This document shows, piece after piece, positions 1 to 6,307 of a DNA stretch of 8,589 nt (the first letter of the stretch is position 1; every line of letters begins with the position of its first letter). The stretch is taken from assembly GCA_019309945.1 (NCBI GenBank), contig JAFDFH010000079.1, positions 1-8,589 on the forward strand, in the 5' to 3' direction. Source of the DNA: Deltaproteobacteria bacterium. Lineage in GTDB: Bacteria; Desulfobacterota; Desulfobacteria; Desulfobacterales; JAFDFH01. Both the position numbers and the translations under genes were made by a program. The notes under the pieces were generated by a model that was not told where the DNA came from, ran no database searches, and saw only the letters and a list, made by a program, of their open reading frames with translations.

Positions 1-197
1 ACAACGCGAATGCCTTCCCGGGCCAGGAGATGGGATTGCGTTCCCGTCCCGCATGCCACTTCCAGGACATGTGCACCAGGCACTTGAGCGAATTTATCCC
101 CGAGAATTTTTGTCGTTAACCGTTTCAACGGATTCAGGAAAGGTTCAATGATCCGGTCGTAAAACCGGGATCCTATGGAATAGGGGTCGTATACCAT
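1..197 (-). CDS. class I SAM-dependent methyltransferase, N-terminal part (runs off left edge)
   Basis: The minus-strand frame from an ATG at 197 is open to the window edge and gives 65 residues starting MVYDPYSIGSRFYDRIIEP. Residues about 45-60 read VLEVACGTGTQSHLLA, the glycine-rich SAM-binding motif I of class I (UbiE/Methyltransf_11 type) methyltransferases, preceded by the usual amphipathic N-terminal helix with the Y-D motif. An in-frame TGA lies upstream of the ATG, so the start is bounded, but no strong ribosome binding site is visible (the leader is AT-rich). The substrate cannot be told because the rest of the protein is outside the window. It is separated from the next minus-strand gene by about 460 bases holding two repeats, so it may have its own promoter. 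Small-molecule methylation (quinone, lipid or other) is possible; only the fold is secure. Confidence 0.85.
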   Translation of the reverse strand, partial: MVYDPYSIGSRFYDRIIEPFLNPLKRLTTKILGDKFAQVPGAHVLEVACGTGTQSHLLAREGIRV

Positions 198-237
198 AAA
201 ATTATTGCTATTATTGCTTGTAATCGTTCACGGAACG

Positions 238-431
238 TTGAAATTAGAAAATAGAAATTGGAAATTTGGTCTTCATGCTTTTGTACCATTGATGATCGTA
301 TTATCTGACAGCCCACGGTGTTCTGAACCTTTTTTGGTAACTTTTCGAAAACTTATGGTTAAACCTATTACCGGATGGCGCAGCGGGGCTACCGGTCGCC
401 CCAATTTTTAATTTCCAATTTCAAGTTTCAA
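238..431. repeat. interspersed inverted-repeat element (GAAATTGGAAATT type ends)
   Basis: The left end (238-269) is a purine-rich run of GAAATT/GGAAATT units starting TTGAAATTAG. The right end (401-431) is its imperfect inverse; its reverse complement starts TTGAAACTTGAAATTGGAAA. Inside the right part, ACCGG (370-374) and CCGGT (392-396) can pair around a GC-rich loop, unlike the AT-rich arms. A 68-codon plus-strand frame crosses it (205-411), but the reading is composed of the repeat itself and lacks a ribosome binding site. The layout resembles a short non-autonomous repeat I recall as common in Desulfobacterales genomes; that recollection is not checked. The exact ends are uncertain by several bases and I see no clear target duplication. 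Confidence 0.6.
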
Positions 432-506
432 GCCGGTTAGCTTGTAACAAACCTGTCATCATACCGTCAACTCATTTGAAAGCGAAGCCTGAATTGATGG
501 TTTCAA

Positions 507-665
507 CGTTGATGAATTCGTAAAAAGTAACGCGAATGGCTAAGTAAAAAGGCCCATATACAAGGCGTAGTGTTTTTTCAGGAGCGAGGCTATACATATG
601 GTATGCCGAGCATCTGAAAAGACACTACAACGCCGTAGATGGGACTTTTTACGACGCCATCAACG
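507..665. repeat. 159-bp near-perfect palindromic MITE-like element
   Basis: The ends are inverted repeats: TTGATGAATTCGTAAAAAGT on the left (509-528) against TTGATGGCGTCGTAAAAAGT as the reverse complement of the right end (644-663), 17 of 20 identical, with CG outside each. The symmetry continues inward: CCCATATACAAGGCGTAGTG pairs with the inverse of the segment at 622-643, and the centre lies around the CATATG near 595-600. The whole element can fold as one long hairpin, as single-stranded DNA or as RNA. It separates the two minus-strand genes and its right terminus overlaps the end of the membrane protein gene, providing the stop codon. CG on both sides could be a 2-bp duplication or simply part of the terminal repeat. 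In the minus-strand transcript the hairpin is followed by TTTTTAC, so it could also work as a terminator. Confidence 0.8.
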
Positions 666-3050
666 TTTGCCGGTGCAGATAAGTGCTATCAAGTAAGCGC
701 CCATGGAACAAATTATTAGGATGGAAATACCCAGGCTGATAGCGATCTGTGCAGATAGGATTGCGGTTAGTACCGAGGCGCATCCGTTTGCCGTCCAGGC
801 ATAGGCCCGTTCCACCGGGGTTTTTAAAAGATAGCGCATACCCAGAGGAAAAGGGAGGCCTACCATGAAACCTGTTGGCATGAGCAAAAGGAAAGCCAGA
901 ATATAACGCAGCGATTTGGAAAATCCCAAAATCTGGTGGAGGATCGTTTCAAGGCTAAAAAATATGATAACAAGCACGGCGATCAAGACTATTATGGAAT
1001 GCCGGAGGGTATTTGGTCCTTTCCCCTGGGACCATAAACCTCCGGCAGCCGAAAAGATGAGGATTCCGGAGAGCACCACGGTAAAACTGATAACCGGGTT
1101 TTCGAAAAGAAGCGTATAGGCCTTAATATAGTAAAGCTCGACCGACATGAAACCCGTTCCGACCGAGAGAAAAAAGAGAATACGGGCAATGGAAGGCTTT
1201 TTCCTATGTTTCGGAATTGCAAAAAGAGGAAACACCAGGAGTAAAACAGAAACCCCGAGTGCTTCGAGAAAAACGACGGAAACAATAATTTCTCCGGACA
1301 TAATAAGAGCATAAAGCCTGCTGCCCGTAGTTTTATAGATCTCTTTCAACCTGTGCCATTTGAGAAAGCTGAAGGGAAACGCCCGGCGGTCCATTTGTGG
1401 CTCGACATCGAGGAGATAGCTCCGAAAGTACGCTTTTTCCGTTCCGGCTTGATATGCTTCGGCAAGCTGTTTGATTTCAAGGAAATGATAGGGGGCGTCA
1501 AACATATTGAATCGGTTTACCATTTTCCGGGTGGTCCCGTGAAGATAAACGAGGTCGAAGTTTCGATCGCGCGCAAATTTTTTGATGAGAGCAGTGTCCA
1601 GGGGCATTGTAGAGACCACCAAGGTGAAGGTGTCATAGTTTCGTAGCATGGCCAAGTGTCGTTCGGGGTGTTTGAAATCCAGCAATCGAAGACTTTCAAA
1701 TGCGGTTGCCCAGAGGCGAACCGAATCTGCGGGCGGAAGGAGGAGTTTGCGGGCCATAATAAGTATGCCGGGGTCGGTAAGATGCTTCAGGTATTGTGTG
1801 AAAGCTTCTTTGGTGAAGAAAAATTCCTGGTTAAGTGCGGCTGTGCCGGGAATGGAGGTTCCCCAGTTTTCAACTTGGATAATATTGAATTGTTTATCGG
1901 ACTGGGCCAGAAATGCTCTGGGATTCTGGTTTATTACCGGAAAATGATAGTGGTCAGCGATCATCCGGGCAATTGGGGGGTTTTGTTCGACAACCGTAAT
2001 TTCCCGGGCGCCCGACGCAATGGCGCAGGGGATACCGGAACCGCCGGCCTGTTGAATTAATAGCACGTGTTCAGGATCGGCGGAAATAAAATATCCCAAA
2101 TAGGGTAGGGTGAATCTGGAAAATTGGGCGTCTTTCTTGGAGGGCAGATTGTAAAAGACGAAGGGGTTGTCTCCGTCTCTAAAAACAGCCCACTGTTCCG
2201 GCAAGCGTTCGGTGAACTTAAGGCTTAATCCCGGTGCGAAGCGGATATAGGGGCTTTGGGTAATATCAATTCTTCCCCTTATGCTGGCAACGGTTTTGGT
2301 AATCCGGGTATCGGGAAACTGGAGCAATTGACTGAGCGCTTTGTAGGGCGACGGCTTAACTTCAATTAGGAAGCCGCCTTTAGCAGCGATGAGGAAGACG
2401 GCGATGCAAGCGATGGCCGGGAAAACCGCTAACGACATGATGAGTCTAAAACGAGAACGGGAATTTTTTAACGGATCTCTTTCGATCGGTTTCCATTCTC
2501 CGAAAGGCACTGCCGCCAGGGGAATAAGGGCAGCGAGGATAATGAGACTTCCTTCCCCCAGGAAGGGAAGCAGCGGGATCGGGAGGAGCGCTCCACAGGC
2601 CGAACCGGCCATCGTTGCGAAATAGATGAAACCGGTTTTAGCGGGCCGTAAGATGTAGGCAAGTGAAATGACCAGTCCGGTGAAAAAAAAGGGAAGTGCG
2701 AGAAGGAGGTAGGCTGTCAAAAGGTAGACCGCCTGGACGGGTTCCAAAGGAAGCCGGAAGTAGTCAAGCGGCATGTTATTCAGGATGGTAAAAGATGAAA
2801 TCGCGGTAAGCGTATAAAGACTGATGAAGATGGTTGCAGGGCCTTTTGAAGCGAACCGTTGTTCCCAGCCCTTTTTACTACGGGTATCGAGTAGGCTTAA
2901 AAAGGTACCACTGGCGGCCAGTCCAAAGAGGGCAATACTGATAACCATAAAGGCAAGGTGGTTCCATTGGCAGATGGAGAAGACTCGCGCGAGAAGTACT
3001 TCAAAAGCAATGGAAGAAAGTGATAGCAAAAAGACAGTGGTCAGAAGCAT
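660..3050 (-). CDS. multi-pass membrane protein with spermidine-synthase-like Rossmann domain
   Basis: This is a 796-residue protein. Residues 1-225 contain about six or seven hydrophobic segments, beginning with the typical SLSSIAFEVLLARVFS motif of membrane-fused spermidine-synthase-like proteins. Residues about 230-520 are soluble with a Rossmann core: HVLLIQQAGGSGIPCAIASG (328-347) takes the place of motif I and VVEQNPPI (353-360) carries the acidic ribose-binding residue. Residues about 585-790 are again membrane segments and end with GLPFPLGMRYL (731-741) and WTANGCASVL (752-761), motifs typical of the family C-terminus. In true aminopropyltransferases the catalytic aspartate follows in a D-S/A-x-D context; here the equivalent stretch reads NIIQVENWGTS (389-399), with Glu instead, so polyamine synthesis is doubtful. 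The start ATG lies 6 bases after the pcm stop with no clear ribosome binding site, suggesting translational coupling. The last codon and stop lie inside the palindromic repeat at 507-665. The substrate is unknown. Confidence 0.85.
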   Translation of the reverse strand: MLLTTVFLLSLSSIAFEVLLARVFSICQWNHLAFMVISIALFGLAASGTFLSLLDTRSKKGWEQRFASKGPATIFISLYTLTAISSFTILNNMPLDYFRLPLEPVQAVYLLTAYLLLALPFFFTGLVISLAYILRPAKTGFIYFATMAGSACGALLPIPLLPFLGEGSLIILAALIPLAAVPFGEWKPIERDPLKNSRSRFRLIMSLAVFPAIACIAVFLIAAKGGFLIEVKPSPYKALSQLLQFPDTRITKTVASIRGRIDITQSPYIRFAPGLSLKFTERLPEQWAVFRDGDNPFVFYNLPSKKDAQFSRFTLPYLGYFISADPEHVLLIQQAGGSGIPCAIASGAREITVVEQNPPIARMIADHYHFPVINQNPRAFLAQSDKQFNIIQVENWGTSIPGTAALNQEFFFTKEAFTQYLKHLTDPGILIMARKLLLPPADSVRLWATAFESLRLLDFKHPERHLAMLRNYDTFTLVVSTMPLDTALIKKFARDRNFDLVYLHGTTRKMVNRFNMFDAPYHFLEIKQLAEAYQAGTEKAYFRSYLLDVEPQMDRRAFPFSFLKWHRLKEIYKTTGSRLYALIMSGEIIVSVVFLEALGVSVLLLVFPLFAIPKHRKKPSIARILFFLSVGTGFMSVELYYIKAYTLLFENPVISFTVVLSGILIFSAAGGLWSQGKGPNTLRHSIIVLIAVLVIIFFSLETILHQILGFSKSLRYILAFLLLMPTGFMVGLPFPLGMRYLLKTPVERAYAWTANGCASVLTAILSAQIAISLGISILIICSMGAYLIALICTGKR

Positions 3051-3056
3051 GCGATA

Positions 3057-3785
3057 TCACTGGGTGCGGTCCAGGGCGTGACCGGTCATGGGAACGAAAA
3101 GGACACCGGTTATTTGTTTTACCGTGTAGTCGCCATCCTGTTTTGTGACTAAAACGAGATTCTGGTAACTGAAAGGGTTTCCCAGGGGGAGGATCAGTCT
3201 TCCCCCGTTTTTGAGCTGTTTTAGAACCGGCGGCGGGATGTGATCGATTGCAGCGGTAATCATGATGCAGTCGAAGGGGGACGCCTCGTTCCAACCAAAG
3301 TAGCCGTCGCCATGACGGGTATTTATATTCGTAAAGTTCATGGTTTTAAGTAGTGACGTTGCTTTTTGGTAAAGTTTTTCTTTGATTTCGATGGTGTAGA
3401 CGTCTTTCGCAATTTTAGCAAGAATCGCAGCCTGGTAACCGGAACCGGTTCCGATTTCAAGAACACGACTATCTTCGGTTATACCTAAACTTTCCGTCAT
3501 GAGAGCAACGATGTAGGGTTGGGAAATGGTCTGACCTTCACCAATGGGAAGGGGGTGATCAGCGTAGGCCTTGCCGCTCAGTGCTTTGGGAACAAAGTAA
3601 TGCCGGGGAACTTCAGCCATGGTACGGAGGACTTTTTTATCGGAGATTCCCCGATTGCGGATCTGTTGCAAGACCATGTTTTCCCTAACATGTTTATACT
3701 TGGAAGAGACTGTCTGTGTTTTGGCAAAAAGGAGCGCGGGAATAATTAAAACAAGGATAGATAGGATAAATCGTAGTTTTCTCAT
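3057..3785 (-). CDS. pcm: exported protein-L-isoaspartate O-methyltransferase
   Basis: The 242-residue protein aligns with Pcm: GEGQTISQPYIVALMTE (83-99) is the family signature, VLEIGTGSGYQAAIL (108-122) is SAM motif I, RHGDGYFGW (158-166) and FDCIMITAA (171-179) follow in the usual order, and VLFVPMTG (228-235) is the conserved C-terminal strand. Pcm uses SAM to methylate isoaspartyl residues in damaged proteins so that they can revert to aspartate. Unlike the roughly 208-residue E. coli enzyme, it has an extra ~30 N-terminal residues: MRKLR, a hydrophobic run FILSILVLIIPALLF, then AKTQ, a convincing Sec signal peptide with cleavage near residue 21. Export is an inference from that; SAM supply outside the cytoplasm would then be a puzzle. 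It is the third gene of the minus-strand run, 24 bases after the previous gene and 6 bases before the membrane spermidine-synthase-like gene. The ribosome binding site is weak. Confidence 0.92.
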   Translation of the reverse strand: MRKLRFILSILVLIIPALLFAKTQTVSSKYKHVRENMVLQQIRNRGISDKKVLRTMAEVPRHYFVPKALSGKAYADHPLPIGEGQTISQPYIVALMTESLGITEDSRVLEIGTGSGYQAAILAKIAKDVYTIEIKEKLYQKATSLLKTMNFTNINTRHGDGYFGWNEASPFDCIMITAAIDHIPPPVLKQLKNGGRLILPLGNPFSYQNLVLVTKQDGDYTVKQITGVLFVPMTGHALDRTQ

Positions 3786-3809
3786 GGTCTTAATTGGTTT
3801 AATCGTAAT

Positions 3810-4247
3810 TCAAACACTGTCGACATCTTCGGCTTCCGGGATAAAGGGCCGGATGGCCTCAAGCTCGTTTGACCGGATGGGTCTCCAATCGACTGAATAA
3901 AATATTTCAGGCCCGATATAAGATTTGGGCACAAAAGCGGCAACATACATGGGGATGGGCTCATTCGGATAGTGCTCAATCCAAAGGATTTCATTGATTT
4001 GTAGATCGAAATCCCTGCATATTCTTTTTCCGATGCTTTCCGCGCAGGTTGTATGGGAAATTCCCTCATTTGTCCGGGTCGCAACAATGATGATCGGTCG
4101 GAGATGTTTCACATCCGGCCGGCTGATGGCAAGATTGACGATCCTCACCCGCCAGGCGTTGGCCCATTTAACGTCACGATTTGATTGGTCGTCTTCACGT
4201 CTTTGCAGACGGTATGTTCCATCGAAAAATATCAAACCTGTAAGCAC
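3810..4247 (-). CDS. conserved-looking hypothetical protein, 145 residues
   Basis: I do not recognise this protein. It is soluble and mixed alpha/beta, with no signal peptide or membrane segment. A hydrophobic strand PIIIVATRTN (51-60) is followed by EGISHTTCAESIGKRIC (61-77), then NEILWIEHYP (85-94), MYVAAFVP (100-107) and a tryptophan-rich end FYSVDWRPIRSNELEAIRPF (116-135). The regular strand-helix-strand pattern and the fit between its neighbours make it a real gene. The proposed GTG start (4247-4245) follows directly on the TAG of the MBL-fold gene, so translation would be coupled. A TTG four codons later is an alternative, since the AGGTG just upstream could serve it. It ends 24 bases before pcm. 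Its position suggests a function shared with the MBL hydrolase and the exported Pcm, but nothing in the sequence states what that is. Confidence 0.75.
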   Translation of the reverse strand: MLTGLIFFDGTYRLQRREDDQSNRDVKWANAWRVRIVNLAISRPDVKHLRPIIIVATRTNEGISHTTCAESIGKRICRDFDLQINEILWIEHYPNEPIPMYVAAFVPKSYIGPEIFYSVDWRPIRSNELEAIRPFIPEAEDVDSV

Positions 4248-5087
4248 CTATAACGTCAGTTCAGTCGTCTGGGTGAGGGCGAAACACGCCATGTTGTTCT
4301 TTTCTTTTTTAATAATTTCCCGGCACTTTCCCACAATTACATCTTGATCGGTGTCACTGCGGTCCTGGTTGTGATGAAATAGCCCGAATTCTTTCACCTG
4401 GGCTGCCAGCGCAAGGTTCAGGGCTTCAATGTAGGTCGAATGCCCCCAGGTTTTGGTAAATTCGTACTGCTCCGGCGTGTATTCGGCATCGTGGAAAAAC
4501 AGGTCTGCACCTTTTGCGAACTCGGCATATTCGTCAAAAGTCCGGCCACCCCTGTGCCGGTGCCCCAACTCATTATCCGTAATGAATACAAATGTCTTTC
4601 CATCTTCTACAAATTTATACCCCGCTCCCAAATTGGGATGGCTCAAATTAATGGAGGAGATCTCAATGGTATCGATTTTAAATGTTATCGAACATTCCGG
4701 AGAATAATTGATATTCGCCTTCAACTGGTCAAACGATAACGGAAAATATGGTGATCCCATTGATTTGGCCAGTAGTTTTTTTATATCCCCCTGTGCCAGC
4801 GGACACCCCATCAGGTTAATCGTGGTCTTTTCGTCATGAGCAGGTTTAAAGAAAGGGAAACCCAGGATGTGATCCCAATGGGAGTGGGTGAAAATCATTG
4901 TATATTCGAATCGTTGCTCTTTTAGGAGTCGCTTCCCCAGTTGCCGAATGCCCGAACCTGCATCGATAATAATAATCTCATCGTTTTTGCTTCGGATCTC
5001 AATACAGGTCGTATTGCCCCCGTATTTCATATATTGTTTGCCTGATACAGGGATTGATCCTCTAGCACCATAACATCGTATGATCAT
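4248..5087 (-). CDS. MBL-fold metallohydrolase (RNase Z / class II phosphodiesterase-like)
   Basis: This 279-residue cytoplasmic enzyme opens with CYGARGSIPVSG and YGGNTTCIEI (residues 5-31), the hallmark of the MBL branch often annotated as cAMP-phosphodiesterase class-II-like. The metal site appears complete: THSHWDH (67-73, HxHxDH), H150 in LSHPN, D171 in ITDNELGH, and H216 in WGHSTYIEA, the last like the GHST motif of RNase Z, followed by FHHNQDRSD (237-245). Two-metal phosphodiester or related ester hydrolysis is expected; the substrate cannot be read from the sequence. The start at 5087 has a good ribosome binding site (GAGGG, 7 bases upstream). A second ATG four bases upstream is out of frame and is not used. 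It is the first gene of a four-gene minus-strand run, and its TAG abuts the GTG of the unknown gene. Confidence 0.9.
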   Translation of the reverse strand: MIIRCYGARGSIPVSGKQYMKYGGNTTCIEIRSKNDEIIIIDAGSGIRQLGKRLLKEQRFEYTMIFTHSHWDHILGFPFFKPAHDEKTTINLMGCPLAQGDIKKLLAKSMGSPYFPLSFDQLKANINYSPECSITFKIDTIEISSINLSHPNLGAGYKFVEDGKTFVFITDNELGHRHRGGRTFDEYAEFAKGADLFFHDAEYTPEQYEFTKTWGHSTYIEALNLALAAQVKEFGLFHHNQDRSDTDQDVIVGKCREIIKKEKNNMACFALTQTTELTL

Positions 5088-5148
5088 CCATTGACCCTCT
5101 TTATATTTCGAGGTGGGTTAGAAAAAATCGGTATAGATGGATAAAAAA

Positions 5149-5177
5149 ACAATATAATAAGGATATCAGAAGCTCAA
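5149..5177 (-). promoter_or_regulatory. candidate sigma-70-type promoter for the MBL-pcm gene run
   Basis: Read on the minus strand, TTGAGC (5177-5172) is followed after 17 bases by TATTGT (5154-5149). Each box matches four of six consensus bases and the spacing is ideal. It sits in the AT-rich 107-base gap between the protease gene and the MBL-fold gene, about 60 bases before the MBL start codon. Nothing else in the gap looks like a better promoter. It is weak evidence; read-through from the protease gene is also possible because I see no terminator between them. Confidence 0.35.
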
Positions 5178-5194
5178 CCTTTTTTCGCAGGCGT

Positions 5195-5824
5195 TCAATT
5201 ACCAATAAACAGGGTTTTTGCGATTTTAAACACCGGAATAAAAATGGGGTTGAGAAGAGAACTTAATATGGGGATTTTAAAAAACCATTCGGCAACAATC
5301 ATCCCGAGAAATATTTTAGGGACGACCGTCATGGCTCTTAGATAATTCGTGATTTGATTGCCCTTTAGAAAAGCCATAAGAATTCGAGAACCATCCAGAG
5401 GGTAAATCGGTAAAAGATTAAATACCGCCAGCCCAATGTTGATTATAAATAAAATATAAAGAAAAACAGCGAAGATTGAATGAGGTGTTACCATGCCAAG
5501 ACGGAAAAAGAGGCCCGTCAGGGCGGCCAGGATAATATTTGATATGGGACCTGCGGCTGCAACAAAGGCCATGTCTCTTTTTGGGTTTGAAAAATTCATT
5601 GGATTTACGGGAACGGGCTTGGCCCATCCAAAAGGCCCGAAAAAGAGCATGAGGGTTCCGAAAAAATCCAGATGAGCGATCGGATTCAATGTAAGACGCC
5701 CCTGGCGTTCAGCCGTATCATCGCCCAGCTTTCTGGCAATAAACCCATGCGCGAGTTCATGAACCGTCAGGGCGATCAGAATCGCCGGAATTCTAATAAT
5801 CATCAAACTGAAATCGTGGCTCAT
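5195..5824 (-). CDS. site-2 protease family (M50) membrane zinc metalloprotease
   Basis: A 209-residue membrane protein with the M50B core. HELAH (22-26) in the first membrane segment gives the two zinc-binding histidines and the catalytic glutamate. FGWAKPVPVNP (65-75) and AGPISN (91-96) are the conserved motifs of the YwhC/short site-2-protease branch. NLLPIYPLDGSRI (136-148) holds the third zinc ligand, D144. There is no PDZ or CBS domain, and the length matches the short family. Such enzymes cut substrates inside the membrane; the substrate of this branch is generally unknown. The ATG at 5824 has AGGA about 12 bases upstream, rather far. It lies just downstream, on its own strand, of the IS200 remnant, so its native promoter region may have been altered by that insertion. 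No terminator is evident after the stop. Confidence 0.92.
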   Translation of the reverse strand: MSHDFSLMIIRIPAILIALTVHELAHGFIARKLGDDTAERQGRLTLNPIAHLDFFGTLMLFFGPFGWAKPVPVNPMNFSNPKRDMAFVAAAGPISNIILAALTGLFFRLGMVTPHSIFAVFLYILFIINIGLAVFNLLPIYPLDGSRILMAFLKGNQITNYLRAMTVVPKIFLGMIVAEWFFKIPILSSLLNPIFIPVFKIAKTLFIGN

Positions 5825-5910
5825 TTAAGTTGTTTTTCCTGTTATTTCATTTTCGTTTGTTAATCCCCAAAACCGTAAAAACACCTCCGACGACAATAAA
5901 ATAAACTTAC

Positions 5911-5929
5911 CCACCGCTTCTAGTGGTGG
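5911..5929 (+). repeat. IS200 left-end subterminal hairpin
   Basis: CCACC (5911-5915) pairs with GGTGG (5925-5929) around the loop GCTTCTAGT. Position and form (about 90 bases upstream of the tnpA start codon) fit the left-end imperfect palindrome that IS200/IS605 transposases bind as single-stranded DNA. In the IS200 family, a structure here can also limit read-through from outside. Confidence 0.55.
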
Positions 5930-6134
5930 ACCCGGAAAGGTTCTACCGTTGCGGGGAGAAATAATATAGGCTCTTCCACCGGGAAAGCCCCTGAAGGAGC
6001 AAGCAGGAGGAAGAACCTATGCATGATGGGCAAAGTTTATCGCACGTCCGATTGGAATGCAAGTACCATGTGGTGATTGTTCCCAAATACCGTAAAAAAA
6101 CGATATTGCGAAAGAGGGTGAAAAACGCTAATTT

Positions 6135-6307
6135 GTGTCCGTCCAGAAACGAGGATTTTTGTTCGAGATCAAGCCTCCGGCCCGTGGGGCCTACGCCCCG
6201 GAGGGGCCTGCGAGAAATTTTACCGCAGGCATATATTTGATATTCCGAGGATAAAATTTTGAGCATAACGCCGAGATCGGGCAAAAAGACCGTTTCTGGA
6301 TGGACAC
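6135..6307. mobile_element. 173-bp MITE-like element with 17-bp TIRs and TAATTT duplication
   Basis: The left end GTGTCCGTCCAGAAACG (6135-6151) and the reverse complement of the right end (6307-6291), GTGTCCATCCAGAAACG, agree at 16 of 17 bases. Weaker similarity runs on inward for about 15 bases (GATTTTTGTTCGAGATC against CTTTTTGCCCGATCTC). The element is flanked by TAATTT at 6129-6134 and TAATTT at 6308-6313, which reads as a target-site duplication. It has no transposase gene; frames crossing it are short. It sits within the IS200 tnpA remnant, so it arrived after that element. A transposase encoded elsewhere in the genome would be needed to move it. The partner family cannot be assigned from the ends alone. 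The ends resemble a repeat I recall from Desulfobacterales genomes, which I have not checked. Confidence 0.8.
6174..6230. repeat. two adjacent GC-rich hairpins inside the MITE
   Basis: The first hairpin pairs CCTCCGG (6174-6180) with CCGGAGG (6198-6204). A competing stem inside it pairs GGGGC (6186-6190) with GCCCC (6195-6199) over the loop CTAC. The second pairs GCCTGCG (6206-6212) with CGCAGGC (6224-6230). The first block is much richer in GC than the AT-rich element around it and may be a smaller repeat inserted in the MITE; this is inference. Confidence 0.6.

Noticed and set aside
205..411. 68-codon plus-strand open frame starting MLLLLVIVHG
   Set aside because: It lies almost entirely in the inverted-repeat element at 238-431, has no ribosome binding site, and its sequence is explained by the repeat.
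660..3050. Annotation as a genuine spermidine synthase (speE)
   Set aside because: The fold is shared, but the glycine motif and catalytic Asp context differ and the protein is mainly membrane-embedded, so the gene symbol is withheld.
6019..6240. 73-residue plus-strand frame as a complete gene
   Set aside because: Only the first ~38 residues are IS200 transposase; the remainder is a chance reading through the inserted MITE.
5943..6284. 113-codon minus-strand frame across the IS200 remnant and MITE
   Set aside because: It is antisense to the transposase remnant and composed of the hairpin-rich repeat; no ribosome binding site or similarity.
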